DNA of 64,000 bases, taken from the NCBI GenBank assembly GCA_002900995.3, contig CM035312.1:2802418-2866417 (forward strand), written 5' to 3'. Below the pieces are notes generated by a model. That model saw only the letters and a list, made by a program, of their open reading frames with translations, did not search any database and was not told the DNA's origin. Made by a program: the position numbers and the translations under genes. Positions within the stretch are counted from its first letter, which is position 1, and each line of letters starts with the position of its first letter. Below are positions 33,980 to 46,424 of this stretch, one piece after another. The stretch is from Ganoderma boninense. Lineage: Eukaryota > Basidiomycota > Agaricomycetes > Polyporales > Polyporaceae.

Positions 33980-34438
33980 ACGGCTGCGCGCCGCCCATCC
34001 GCCTGGCTTGGTTTTTTATCCCTGCTTCATCCCTCTTGGATTTCATGTGGATTTGGATGGTCACCTGGCGAGCGCGCCGGTATCGTCCGCATGAGGTGGC
34101 CTGCGTACAGGTTACATATCGTATTCTTCAGTCTATGGGCGAGGCCCCCAACCGTTCCACAGTGCATGTAGATACATGGCGATGCGGCTTGACCGCAGTG
34201 ATCGATAGCAGTCTTTCAAACAAAGCATGTGTGTCTATGCTGGATGCGAGGACGCTCTTCAAATTCGCTCCACAACGTGAACTACATCCTGCGATCTCAG
34301 CCCAACACATGATATTTCACAAACATGTTACAAGCGTCTAGCGTCTTACTAGCCTACGGCGTGCACCCCGTCAGTGTACCTGACTCGAAGGACTGCGACG
34401 CGGAATTGCAAAATACAATCTCGTCGGGCCGACTATGC

Positions 34439-34980
34439 TCAAAGAAGGGTCCACGTAATGTTGTGCAAGGTGCCGACACTGAGCGGTGCGAGATGCTTGA
34501 ACGCCGTGGGGCTGAGTTCGACGCTGCCGACCTTACACTTGGAGGCGGAACAGGTCTCGACGACCTTGACGGTGACCGACTTCTTCTTGTATGTCACCTT
34601 CAGCTTGCGGCCACACATCGGGTTCCTGCCACGAGTATGGCGTTAGTCCAGATGTTGATGAAGGGAGCAAACATGCAAAGAGAATATGATGGCGTTCGAA
34701 GGATGAACTGCATACTCACAAGTGGGGGTCGGAGCCAGCGCCGGGGAAGTTGTTGATGGTGTGCGCGTCGACGGCGACGACAAGCTCGGCGGCCGTGCTG
34801 AAAACCCCGCAGGAGCCGAGGCCGGGGTCATAGGTGGTGGCTACTCGAAGGAAGGCGTTAGGGTATTTTACGAGGCAGACAGACAGATGGAGAGATGCTA
34901 ACCATCACCACCCTTCTCGGTGAGGGCGAAGCCAGATGTGCAGCGGAAAGGGCGAAGATGAGGACGGTGGTGAAGCGCAT
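34439..34980 (-). CDS. Secreted expansin-like (DPBB/RlpA-like) protein 1, one-base frameshift
   Basis: The start MRFTTVLIFALSAA is a signal peptide. The mature part reads ALTEKGGD / ATTYDPGLGSCG, AELVVAVDAHTINNFPGAGSDP, NPMCGRKLKVTY, CKVGSVELSPTAF and WTLL. This is the double-psi beta-barrel of expansin-like and barwin-like fungal proteins, about 120 residues with paired cysteines. They act at cell walls without a known catalytic activity. Two introns are placed as in the paralogue at 45458. Between SAA and TSGFALTEK the frame is off by one: GCTGCACATCT (34937-34944 region) would need GCTGCCACATCT, as in the paralogue's SAATSGYAK. Everything else is conserved, so a sequence error is more likely than decay. 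Confidence 0.8.
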
Positions 34981-35058
34981 GTTGCTCAAGCGAAGAAAAT
35001 AAAGCTGGGGAGAAGGCGAAAGGGAAATACGAATGGAGTTTCGATTGTCCTGAGAGGG

Positions 35059-35066
35059 TTTATATA
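35059..35066 (-). promoter_or_regulatory. TATA box of expansin-like gene 1
   Basis: TATATAAA on the minus strand lies about 80 bp upstream of the ATG at 34980. Confidence 0.55.
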
Positions 35067-36612
35067 TCTTGTCCATAACCGTGCCCGTGCATCGATATTC
35101 GTGGAAATTGGGATGCTAGGTGCACGCGGACGCACAGGCACCAACAAGACTCGCTCAGACTGGAATCCCTGACATTCTATGACTGGACTGTGCGACATAC
35201 CTTGTCAATGCAATCACGATGTGGAGACACTGCGCCTGCGGTGTTGGCTAGCGGACGACTTCAACCTGTTCATGTCCAGCTGCGCAAGTTCAGAGCCTTG
35301 CGCGGATATTGGACATAGTATGGATAGCCCTACTGATGATGGGGCGAATCAGAGTATGCGGTCGGGACTGATCAAATGTACCAGGGAGGGTTCCACAGGG
35401 GTTAAGGCACAACGCTGTACGAAGATTTTGGGAATTATGGAGTTGTTGAAGTTGGACACCAGCCATGTCCTTCCTATTCATGCGAGTGTCGATATTCAAT
35501 AACGGTGCAAGAGACTTGTGGATAAAGCACCTACTTTGGGTGGCGCTGCATTTGCTTCAAGGCCGTGCATAAATTACGATCCTAGGGACTGCGGTCGCTA
35601 TCGAGGCATGACTCCCCAGTGTGCAAACGCGTTGGCCGCACGGCGAGAATGCATAAAGGCTTTCAAATGAGTCTGTGAGCGTTGAGATGCAATTGAATAT
35701 GCGAAAGACTGCAGGAATGCACACAATACAGGTTACTAAAAGGTTATCAGACTCAGCTTGAAGTGTGAGCGGAAGGGTACATACAAGAAGTGATTCAGCC
35801 TGTGCAATGTCAATATAATGGCCATATAGTCAGCAGAATTCAAATTAGCATCTCAGTGCGGGCTTTGCGCCTGCACATGTTCAAGTTATGATGGCCAACA
35901 AGGGGAACTGCCAGCATCTATCCTGGCCTGTGTGCTGATCTCACGTACCGCTTTAGGCTATGCGCGACATAAGCCTGAGGCTGTGCGACCATCACCAACG
36001 GGTTTCTTGCGTGCATACTGCAGACTGATGGTAGGTCCTACTGAATATCCTCGCATGGGGTAAAGTTGAAGTTGGGTCGGAGGACGTCGTTGGAGCAGAG
36101 CTCTCAGCTCTGGTCGGGAGAAATCGGACTTAACACACGCCAAATAAGGCAAAGCAAGCGCCAACACTTGCGCCGCACTCTCCGACGGGCGTCCAAGCTG
36201 TTCCCAACCACCATGAGGCTCTACTTACTGCTAACTTTTGAACGTTGGAACCCCAGGATATCAAGTCCCGCCCCTCGAGAGATTTCTTGCTTCTGAGGTT
36301 CAAGGCGTCTATGAATTTAGCGGACTTCATGGGTTCCAAGCTGTGTTCGTGGGTACACGGCAATGGGTCTGCACATGACACGTCTAATTCTCATCTTAAG
36401 CAGCAGGACACATTTTAGACTACTGTACCGACAAAGTTGCATGGAGTCCAAGTGACCCACGGCAGCCATGACTGCGGACCGTCGCCGGTGGGTAGGATCT
36501 CACGGTTCGTTGGACCCGTTCACATGACCGAGCTTTCCTTATCTCTGTCCATATCGCAGCTGCTCCTGTCTCTCGGTCAAGTCTCAACATCATCGTACAG
36601 TGCAACCACCAC
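35067..36612. other. No supported gene
   Basis: The region 35500-36060 is AT-richer than its surroundings. The last 120 bases share blocks (GATCTCACGGTTCGTTG and CATGAC) with the sequence upstream of the second carboxypeptidase at 41680-41710. Confidence 0.45.
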
Positions 36613-38819
36613 ATGGAGATACTCCTGTCCGGTCTACTGGGCTACGCCATCCTTGCCTCTAGCGCAGCGGGCCTGTCCTTCGGAGGACAGAATGCTTTCA
36701 GCGCCTATGACGACGGGCTCTTCACGCCCGTCGGAGATCTCAGTGCACTTTCGACCACGAAATTCACGACGTTGAGCCACCCTGCGTTTTCGCGCCACAA
36801 AGTGCGCGTCAAGCAGTCGCAATTCTGCGACGGATCGGTGCGGTAAGCGCTGTTATGCCCTCCTACGATCGAAGCGATGAAGCCTGATCCTCGTCCCTGC
36901 CTGCATTCAGAGCATACACAGGATACATAGACATCGAGGCGCGGCACCTCTTCTTTTACTTCTTCGAGTCCCGCCGCGACCCCGATACCGACGACGTCAT
37001 CTTCTGGACTAATGGCGGTCCGGGAGCATCGTCGACCATGGGCTTGTTCATGGAACTCGGTACGCTGTTTAGCGCACTATTGGCAAGGGTCGACGTCGGT
37101 CGTCGGCTGACGCACAGCTAGGGCCTTGCAGAGTGACAAACTTGACGGAGACCGAGCCACACCCGTACGGTTGGAATGATCAAGCGAACATCTTTTTTGT
37201 TGACCAGCCTGTGGGCGTCGGGTTCTCGTACGCGGAATATGGGGAGACCATTGTGCGTGTACTGCCTTCCGTCACGCCTGATACTTTTTTGACCAGATAC
37301 ATTTGAAGAGTACGACCAAGGATGCTGGAGACGACATCGCGGCGTTCATGTCGATCTTCTTCGAGCACTTCACCAAGTTCAAGGGGAGGGCTCTCCATCT
37401 CGCAGGCGAATCCTATGGCGTAAGGATGGTTCACCTTTCAAGAGTGGAACCATCTTGATTCCGACGTTTTCGCAACAGGGCCGTTACATCCCGGTCTTCG
37501 CATCTACAATTTACGACAACAATCCCCGGCTCATCGAGGCGGGCCTGACTCCCATCAATCTATCGTCGATAATGATTGGTATGTCGAGAGATGGACTCGT
37601 ACATTTTGCCCACGTGCTAAGTCTGGCATCGCAGGGAATGGGTGCACTGATTTTGGAACGATGTTCCCTTCGTACTACCTTGCCCAGTGCGAGGACCCTA
37701 CCTTCCCCGCCATTCAAGGAATCAGGTAGGCTCTTCGCACGCAACATCATTTTATGTCGTAATCCTAACTGTTTAACCTGTTTGAAGCGACTGTGTGCGC
37801 ATGAAGCAACTGGTGCGCCATCTTCACCCACTTCACCGTTCTCGTAGTTCAACCAGGCTGCCTCAGGTACCGCGGTGTGAGAAGCGCTTCAAGGAATCAT
37901 GCGTCGACAAGCTCGACAGCATCGACTGTCAAGCGGCTGCGGATTTCTGCCAGACTTCCCTCGGAGGGCTGTTCAGCGGTTTGTGCACAGGGTCTTGTAT
38001 ACTTTCTTAAACTGATTGGTCCATCGTAGATCTGAACCACTACGATCGCGCGCGACCTTGGTACGCATTACGTCCATACTTGTCACCTCCAGCAGACACA
38101 TCCCTTATGGATCGTCTCGCTGGTGCAGTAAGGGCCTTAATATGACGGAGTGCTACCCAATCATTCAGTGTGTACTTCCTCTGCCTTCCATCTTCGTCGC
38201 TGTCGTGGTCCTGATTCATACCTTCAGGCATATTGGGGACTTCCTGGGAAAGAAGCACGTCCAAGCTCGTCTCGGTGTGGACCCACCCGTCCGCGGGCAC
38301 ACCTTCAACTACAGCTCTCGCGCAGTCAACCAGGCCTTCCACGCGAATCTCGACATGTTCTCCTTCCCGGCACAATTCTACATCGCTGCGCTCCTCGAGC
38401 GCGGCATCCGCACGCTCATTTACGTCGGCGCCACCGACTACATCTGTAACTGGGTGCGTCTTCAGTGTGTCATCGTCTCCTTGGTGAGATCTGCAGCTCG
38501 CTGACACGTATCACCGGGGCACAGATGGGGAACGAGGCAATGACGATGGCACTAGAGTGGACGAAGAAGGACGAGTTCAGACGCCAGCCGCTGAATGTGT
38601 GGACGATCAAGGGAAATCAGATCGCCGGTCTGACGAGGAGCGGCGGGGGACTGACGTTCGCGACTATCGTCGGCGCTGGACACATGGTGCGCCCATCCTT
38701 CCATATCCCGCGCGTGTAGTGCTAATTCGAGTGCCGGTATCTCATGCCAGGCTCCATACGACAAGCCGGTTGAGTCGCTCGAGTTGGCCAACAGGTGGTT
38801 GGCTGGGGAAGAGCTTTGA
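36613..38819 (+). CDS. Serine carboxypeptidase (peptidase family S10), copy 1
   Basis: The signal peptide is [20 protein letters not shown]. The mature enzyme shows [44 protein letters not shown] (substrate-binding region), [18 protein letters not shown], and LAGESYGGRYIP with the catalytic Ser. Further on are [11 protein letters not shown], a Cys-rich insert (CEKRFKESC), [11 protein letters not shown] with the catalytic Asp, and VGAGHMAPYDKP with the catalytic His. It ends WLAGEEL at 38819. About a dozen GT-AG introns all join in frame, so the gene looks intact at roughly 490 residues. S10 enzymes remove C-terminal residues from peptides at acid pH; with the signal peptide it is vacuolar or secreted. 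A close tandem relative lies at 41833. Confidence 0.95.
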
Positions 38820-39421
38820 GCCTTCTGGAGCGGCACTGGCATCTCATATCTCTCGATGCCCGTGAAAGTCAGACACGATTATGGTTGTAGATACCGAGCC
38901 GCTGGATGAAGTCAGTCGTCAACGAGACGAAGTCAATGTAATGAGAAGTTGTTTCGATACTATGTTGAGGAGGAGACATGTCCACCACGAGGCTGTAGTC
39001 CGACCTGGGTCTTGCCGCGTGGAGGATCTTCAACGTGGCGAATCTAGGGACCGGGCAGATGGTTCGAAGGTGGACGGAGTGCCTGTCAGACGTGGCAGTG
39101 AAGGGCCTTGCTTGGCAGTTGGCAGCTGGTAGAGGCGGCAACGACCATCCGTTGTATCCTGTTCAAGGTATCCCCTTCCTGCAAGCAGTAGTATTTTCGA
39201 ATGCCTTCGAGCACCAATGGTAAAATTATCGGTCAGTTGTTTTCCAAGGACCTCTCTTCGATGTTCGCTTCTTGGTCGGATGGAGTTAGCAGCTCATACC
39301 CGCCCCGCAAAGGACAATTCGTTCGGTCGATTGTCTTGCTTGGCAGTTCACCATCCAGAGGAAAAGGCGGTGCAGATATCACATGACACTAGCAGCTCGA
39401 AGCTCGATACATATTCTACAT
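38820..39421. other. No supported gene between convergent genes
   Basis: Three-prime intergenic space of carboxypeptidase 1 and the membrane-protein gene. Only motif-free frames are present. Confidence 0.4.
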
Positions 39422-41029
39422 TTAGCAAGCTAACTCGCCGACACCCTGAGCAAACGTCCCGACAACTTTTGTCTCCCTGTTGCTCGCTGACCTCTCAAGT
39501 GACCGGGCCCACTGGAATCTGCTCAGGGCAGGCTCACCAGCGGGACCGGATATCTCTTCCGCAGCACCCTCGGTCCCAAAAGATGCGTCGCTACGGAACG
39601 TGGAGTGGTGGAACACGATGGTACTAGTTGTTACCCCCTCAACTGCCATAGAACCAGTACCGCCGTGAGCTTGGCGGGCTTGCGACAGTCCTGCAGAATC
39701 AATAGGCGACCGTTTAAACGCCACCAGAACGATGATGATTGTGGGATACAAGGCCTAGCGAGATTATTTAGTACACGAAAGCTCGTAGTTGACAACCGTA
39801 TGGATGGCTTACAATGAGAGGCACGAAGCACCCATACGCGAAGTCGATGGCAACCGTTTTCAGCGCCAGTTCAGCGCCAGGTAGAGGAGCTGCCGGACGA
39901 TCACCATATATGATGGCAAATATCTGGGACGTCCTACTTATGAGCAAGCCAATAGATGTAGTGCAAAACGCGATAGTTACCAAGACAACAATATAGATGC
40001 ATCCCGACTCCACAAGTAGTGCAAGTGCCTTGAGGACTAAAGACGTAGTCCCACCCGCGACGAAGTGTCGTCTCATCAATTGCTTATGTTTCCTATGATC
40101 CCGCCCGCTTAAGATCAGTGCTCGAGGCTGAAGAGAATGCCGAGGACGTACCACGCCTTATATGCGATCAAAGCAGTTGCAAGTATGTTGGAGCAGAGAG
40201 ATAACAGTGCCGATAACTGGCCGAATAGTCCGTCGTATAAGAAAACAGGACTGGGTGTTGCGGGACTTTGCGATGTGGCCACTCCAATGATGCCAAAAAC
40301 TTTGGGGAATTCAGATAAAGAAGTAGTGAGCTCATGAACAATTATTGGGACATACTCATGGTCAAAGTCAGCAGTAGCACGCCAATGCAATTGACGACCC
40401 TGTGTCGCCAGATGACGCATGCACGCCACCAGACGATGGCGTCTCCGATGACAATCTGCGAGAACTAATCAGATGAGGATTGCTTTTGCACAGGTATAGC
40501 ACACTTACATTTCCTCCAAGGACGAGCGTTATCATCAATGACTGTAGGTGAGTGGCGCGTTCAGAGGCGGTGATCGCACCCAGCCCGTCGTAGGACGCAG
40601 AGGAAGAGCTTTGTACCGCCGTTGTTATCAAACGAGTTCTATCAGACCACGCCCATATAAGTCCGGCCATGTATGTCGCCGTGAACATGTACAAGAAAAG
40701 AATGCTGAGAAGGAGTATTCGGCCGTTCGGCTGCGCTAAGGATCCTCGGGAGCTGTCACGACGAGGGATTAGCGTAGTTATACTGAGTAGGGGCGTTCTT
40801 ACATAAAGAAGTAAATGGATGTGATGTCTAAAATAGTCAGTATTCCTGCGACCTCGTAAGAACGGCAGGTACAGCATGGTGCGAGGGGTTCCTCACCGAA
40901 CAACAAGCTTGCAAGCGAGATCTGGACCACTATGCTCGCCTCAGTGATTGCTGCTTCTTGTAATATAGCCAATGCAACTTTGTTGACCTCGACTGTGGAG
41001 AAATCTGGGAGGACCGAGTTATCTGGCAT
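39422..41029 (-). CDS. Multi-pass membrane protein of a basidiomycete family of unknown function
   Basis: Starts MPDNSVLPDFSTVEVNK at 41029. About eight exons follow, giving hydrophobic segments ASIVVQISLASLLFG, RILLLSILFLYMFTATYMAG, LQSLMITLVLGGN, IVIGDAIVWWRACVIWRHR and VVNCIGVLLLTLTM. Then come LSALLSLCSNILATALIAYKAW, LKALALLVESGCIYIVVL, AIDFAYGCFVPLI and LYPTIIIVLVAFKRSP. About seven helices, with WWRACVIW, TxLIxYKAW and LLVESGxxY as markers, are common in Agaricomycete receptor-like membrane proteins with no assigned role. Splice joins checked (for example ATT/gtaagcc...gctag/GCC TTG TAT) are in frame. The cytoplasmic C-terminus of about 80 residues is polar. The exon boundary after IYIVVL is uncertain. 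Confidence 0.78.
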
Positions 41030-41832
41030 TGTATGCAAAAATCAGAGCAGGATTGCGGGGAGTAGGGTGTGTAAAGGCAAGTGGGAGGGGCTCAGAGCCA
41101 TCTCATACCGGTACAGTAAGTTATGTTGTGCACATAGCCTGAAGAAGCGGGCTAGGACGCCTTCGATCTGTCAGCGTGCTCTGCTTCCTGACTTACGGTT
41201 CAGAATGCCTCGAGGCCTCGAGAACTCACATGCTTTAAAAAGCGTCATCCTCAGTTAACGTTTGGAGGATCGGATTGGCAAGTTCACATGGCTCGTTGAT
41301 GATGAATCCGGCGACCTCGCAGCATGCTGAGTCGCTTTTGAGATATAGCCCACAGAATCTCAGGCTGATAACCCACCTAGTACGCGCTTTCGAAGCTGCC
41401 TGGCGCCGTGGCGGGCGGAACCAAGACCTGTTCAGTTCAGGCTGTGGGAATTATCTCCGGGAGATGCCGAGCTCTCTTGAAGCGGCGCCGCCCCGACTTT
41501 GCCCGCACCTCCGACAACTTGAACAACTCCTTGCCAATGCTACGCTTAGAACCGAATATCTGACAATTAATTATAATCCTTGTGCAGTGCACAAGCAAAA
41601 CCATAGCACGTCGTTGACTTGCAACCAAGAAGCAGCGAAGCAGAGCTCGCCGGCATCTGCGACTGCGGATTGTTGTTTGGATCTCACGGTTCGTTGATCC
41701 TCTCCCATGACGAGTCGATGACGCATGTTCCTCATCCTCCTCCCTATTGCAACTGCTTTGAGCCCAGGTCAAAAGTTTCAGGTGAGGCTAGGACACCGAG
41801 ACAGCGGCAGTGCACCCGACCATCACAGGAAG
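41030..41832. other. No supported gene; promoter of carboxypeptidase 2
   Basis: Divergent space between the membrane protein and carboxypeptidase 2. The segment 41680-41710 resembles the upstream region of carboxypeptidase 1. Confidence 0.45.
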
Positions 41833-44076
41833 ATGCTTCTACTAGCCGGCCTCCTGGCTTACGCCTGGGTCCTTGCCCCCAGCGTGGCGCAACTTTTCGG
41901 AGGACAGAGTGCATTCAGCATTTACGACGACGGGCTGTTCACCCCCTTGGGGGATCTCAGCGCTCTATCGTCTACAGAATTCACAACGCTGAGTCACCCC
42001 GCGTTTTCCCGCCACAAAGTCCGTGTCAAGCAGTCGCAGTTCTGCGATGGGTCAGTGCGGTATGCAACGTTTCAATTTCCTAACCTCGTAACAACAACAT
42101 TCATCCGGCCTTAGAGCATACACCGGGTACATAGATATAGAAGCACGACATCTCTTCTTTTACTTCTTCGAGTCTCGTCGCGACCCCGACACCGACGACG
42201 TCGTTTTCTGGACCAACGGCGGCCCAGGAGGGTCCTCGAGTTTGGGCTTATTCATGGAACTCGGTGTGTAATTTGTTACAATACCTTTGCTATCGGCTGA
42301 TGGGCCGCTTTGTAGGCCCTTGTAGGGTGACGAGCACGAAGGAGACCAAACGGAACTCATACAGTTGGAACGACCAAGCAAATATCTTTTTCGTGGACCA
42401 ACCTGTCGGCGTGGGCTTCTCGTACGCGGATTACTTATGAGGAATCCGTTGTGCGTGGACTCGTTTCGCACCGGCTGATGTGTTGGTTGACGTCCAGCTT
42501 TGGAAGGCTACGACCAAGGATGCGGGGGACGATATCGCAGCGTTCATCTCGATCTTTTTTGAACACTTCACGAAGTTCAAGGGCAGGGCGCTTCATCTCG
42601 CCGGTGAATCTTACGGTGTAAGCATAGCGTCCCTCAGCCTCTTCTAGATGTCTGAGAGATGCTAATAGTGACGCTTTGGCCACAGGGTCGCTACATTCCC
42701 GTCTTCGCATCCACGCTCTATGATAATAACCCTCGGCTCGTCAAAGCTGGCCTGACTCCTGTCAATATATCGTCCATAATGATTGGTATTTGTGCCTAGA
42801 GATGTTGCTTGCTGTTATCTGCTAAATCTTGCCTAGGTAATGGGTGCACAGACTTCGGTACGATGTATCCGTCGTACTATCGTGTTCGGTGCGAGGATCC
42901 TACCTTCCCCGCCACCGATGGAATCAGGTGCGCTAGTCATCCGTGTCAAGGTTTGTCGAAATTTGTCATGGGCTCCATTGACCAGGTTCCTTGTAGTGAC
43001 TGCGTGCGCATGAAGCAGCTCGTGCGTTTGGGGATATCGACGACGGTGCCATTCTTTTAGCGCTAACGTGTTCTTAGGTACCGCGCTGCGAAAAGCGCTA
43101 CAAAAAGTCATGCATTGACACGTTCGACATGATAGACTGTGCAGCAGCTATACAGTTCTGCGAATCAGCTGTCGGAGGGATGTACAGAGGTCAGTACACA
43201 TGAGCTTTGCGGACTTCTCTCTAATATAACGTCTTCCCTCGCTCTTCTAGATTTGAACGACTACGATCGCGCACGACCATGGTAAGCGCACATGGTCTCC
43301 TATCCTAGCAGAATACATGTCTAATGCCGGTTTCAATTTCAGCAAAGGTCTCAACATCACGGAGTGCTACCCTATCTTCCTGTACAGACCTGTTCTTCTC
43401 CTCGTTCATCGTCTTCACTGACGCTATACCGGTTATCGCTCGCTCCCTATACCCCCTAGGCACATCACCGACTTCCTCAATAAAGGGTACATCCAATCTC
43501 TCCTCGGCGTGGACCTAGTCATGCGCGAGCGCGGCTTCCAGTGGCGCTCCGTGGACGTCGGCATGGCTTTCGAGGAGACCCTCGACTCCGCCTCCTTTCC
43601 CGCGCACTACTATATCGCCGCGCTGCTCGAGCGCGGCATCCGCGCACTCATCTACGTCGGCGCGACCGACTTCATTTGCAACTGGGTGCGTCTCTCTCCT
43701 ATCGCTGCTGGTGCCGGGTTCTCTGTATCTCCCGTGAGGTTGGCGGGGATAGCTGACGCGCATCACCGTGGCACAGATGGGGAACGAGGCGATGACGATG
43801 GGCCTAGACTGGACGAAGAAGGACGAGTTCCGGCGCGAGCCGCTCCATGTGTGGACGATCAAGGGGAACCAGATCGCCGGCCTGACGAGGAGCGGCGGGG
43901 GGCTGACGTTCGCGACTATCGTCGGCGCTGGACACATGGTGAGTCCGTTCTGCCCTCTCGTGCCCGCGTGCTTGTGCTGTACTGACCAGCGAGCCCGGGT
44001 ATGCTAGGCTCCGTACGACAAACCGGTCGAATCGCTGGAGCTGGCCAACAAGTGGCTCGCTGGGGAGGAGCTTTGA
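41833..44076 (+). pseudogene. Serine carboxypeptidase (S10), copy 2, with a 4-base insertion
   Basis: Closely related to copy 1 in exon layout and sequence. It starts MLLLAGLLAYAWVLAPSVAQ and retains [24 protein letters not shown] (Ser), YVGATDFICNW (Asp), VGAGHMAPYDKP (His) and the end WLAGEEL. It also keeps LVMRERGFQWRSV, where copy 1 differs. At 42434-42437 an extra CTTA lies inside GATTA-CTTA-TGAGG. Without it the exon reads DYEESV/gtgcgt as in copy 1; with it an in-frame TGA follows at once. All other exons and splice sites are sound, so the break is isolated and recent, or an error. As written, translation stops before the catalytic Ser. Confidence 0.85.
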
Positions 44077-45341
44077 GCATTTCTGAAACAGCCCCTCGTC
44101 GGTGATATTTCCGGTACCGTCGGCGGTACGACTAATGACGTCTTCAAGATGCAATTGTCTCAACTGTCCAGACCGTCTATGAATATAAACGTCCGATTCT
44201 TGGATCCTACTCCAAGTTGAGATTGGGGGAACCACTATTCCTTAAGGGACTGATGGCAACGGCGTCAAGTCTCGACATGTCGACTTTCTGCAGTCCTCGT
44301 GGCCATGCGGTAAGTGGACTTCAAAACTAAAACAGCTTTTGTGCTGGCCGCGCTCGCAGCTGCTCGCAGTCTTGCTGCGACTTGTAAGCTGGAACTGCCA
44401 TGCCGATCGGCAGCGCAGCTAAGGCTCTGTCCTTCGTCTGGTCAGCTTGATCCACTTCCATATGTATTCCTGCACGATACGTTTCTCGGTTGTTTCACTC
44501 CTCACCGCCATTTGCAAGGATGGACGCTGATAAGCGTTTCGAATTCGCTTCGGAGTGTGCACCACCTCGCTGCATACAAAAAACCGGAGTGAGCATGGCT
44601 CTCTCTGCACTCGGAACTTTTCTTGATCGCTGACTGCATCTCGCCCAATGCGTCCACGCCGAACTGCGCTTGATCCTGGCTTGATCCTGCGCATGCTGGC
44701 TGTATGTACGTACAAGCCATTTGGCTCAAGTACAAAGGTCACAGGCATACTGGAACCCGAACCGCACGGGTGGAGCGGCGCCACATGGCAATGCAGTGCT
44801 GGCGGAGGTGGTTTGACAGTGCATTTCAGGGAAATTCGCCTTGAAGTGTTCCAGGTCAAGGCACTGGACACATCATCGCCAACTCCCGACCGACGATATT
44901 CCAAATTCCGAAGTCCTCCGGATGTCGACCACTGGTAACGGCATCCAAAAGACTCGTACACCGCCGGTAAGCGTGGTGATCACAGCTGTATGATGCGCGG
45001 TCCCATCAGGGCCTTCAAGCTGACGGTCCTCACTTCAGGGCCCCGACTGGATCGCAGAGGTCTGACTTTATGTGCGTCTGCGTACGACCACGCTGAAACC
45101 CCCCGCCGCGCCTCGCCGCTCCACCATTGCTGACGCACTTGTTCAGCATCCTGATGGCCGCCCGACTTCGCACCACTCCCCATCTGGTCCATCAGATCAG
45201 TGGACCGCGTCGCTCCATTCGACCCCGCCCTCCGCTATCGTACGGTCCAGCCAAACGAGCGAGCGTTCGTGCCGCTAGTACGCCCGCGTGTACCCAACTG
45301 TGCACCGGGCGGGACACGCACGCTGGCGCGCGGCACCGCGG
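44077..45341. other. No supported gene
   Basis: A short stretch near 44335-44390 reads like a signal peptide (FVLAALAAARSLAAT) but cannot be joined to a start codon or a mature region. The right end is promoter for the gene at 45458. Confidence 0.4.
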
Positions 45342-45348
45342 TATAAAA
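45342..45348 (+). promoter_or_regulatory. TATA box of expansin-like gene 2
   Basis: TATAAAA, 110 bp upstream of the ATG at 45458, is followed by a T/C-rich leader. Confidence 0.65.
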
Positions 45349-45457
45349 GCCCCGCCCTCCAGGACGGTGAGCTCTCCATTCGCAATCCTTCTTCATTCTC
45401 ATTCACTTGCTGGTCAACTTCTTTTTTCTTCTCTTCACTCCCTCTTCTTTTTTCAAC

Positions 45458-45975
45458 ATGCGCTTCTCCGTTGCTGCCGCCGTCTTCGCTCTCTCCGCCG
45501 CCACCTCTGGCTATGCCAAAGTCCAGATGTCTAAGTCCGGTGGTGATGGTGCGTGCTTCGCCTCCCTCCCATTTCTTATCAAGCGCGACACTCTAACTAA
45601 CGTTCGGCATGGGACAGCTACCTACTACACCCCTGGACTCGGTTCGTGTGGCCACAACAACGTCGCGACCGACTTCATTGTCGCCGTCGACCACGCCACT
45701 ATCACCAGCTTCCCTGGTGCGGGCGCGAACCCCAACACGTACGTCATACCCCTTCCCCACTCGCATCTTGATACTGACACCCCACGCGCCCCAGGAACCC
45801 CATGTGCGGCCGCAAGATGCGCGTCACCTACGGCAAGAAGTCCGTCACCGTCACCGTCGCGGACACCTGCCCCGGCTGCGCAGTCGGCAGCGTCGACCTC
45901 ACGCCCACCGCGTTCGAGAAGCTCGCGCCGCTCAGCGTCGGCCGCCTCCACGGTGTCAAGTGGACGCTCTTGTAA
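45458..45975 (+). CDS. Secreted expansin-like (DPBB/RlpA-like) protein 2
   Basis: The signal peptide is MRFSVAAAVFALSAATSGYA. The mature protein runs KVQMSKSGGDATYYTPGLGSCG, TDFIVAVDHATITSFPGAGANP, NPMCGRKMRVTYGKK, VADTCPGCAVGSVDLTPTAF and WTLL. Three exons (GAT G/gtgcg...cag/CT ACC; AAC AC/gtacg...cag/G AAC) keep frame throughout, so this copy is intact. It is the closer match to the family consensus and the reference for the frameshifted paralogue at 34439. It is predicted extracellular and wall-associated, with no hydrolase activity expected from the fold. The TATA box and leader suggest strong, regulated expression. Confidence 0.9.
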
Positions 45976-46424
45976 GCAGCGGTACGGTCGCGGATCCGCA
46001 GGGAGTTCGGGGAGAAGGAGCGCGCCAGGCCATGACGCGGCCGGGCGCGATGAGAAGGGGCTAAAAGCGTTGCGCGTCGTAGGCTGGTACTACGACACGC
46101 TTTTTGGATTTTTCTTTGTTTGGGAATTGAAATTGGATTGCGGACGGAAACTGGACCGAGCGTGTTTGCGGCGAGTGAATCCTGCGGCGTCACTGCAGCT
46201 GTCAGGGAACATACAGCATTTCGTGGGCTTGCAGGGCCCGGTCAAAACCACAATGGCTATGCATGTAGATCAACCAGTATGGTACTGTGTACGAGCAAAC
46301 GATCCTGCGTATGCATACGAAGGCGACACCGATGAAGATTCGCCAGACTCAGAGAGCATGGGCCGTGCCAAACTACGTCAGGCGATAGAGGTGAAGACGC
46401 CCTGACAAGACGGTTAACTGGCTA

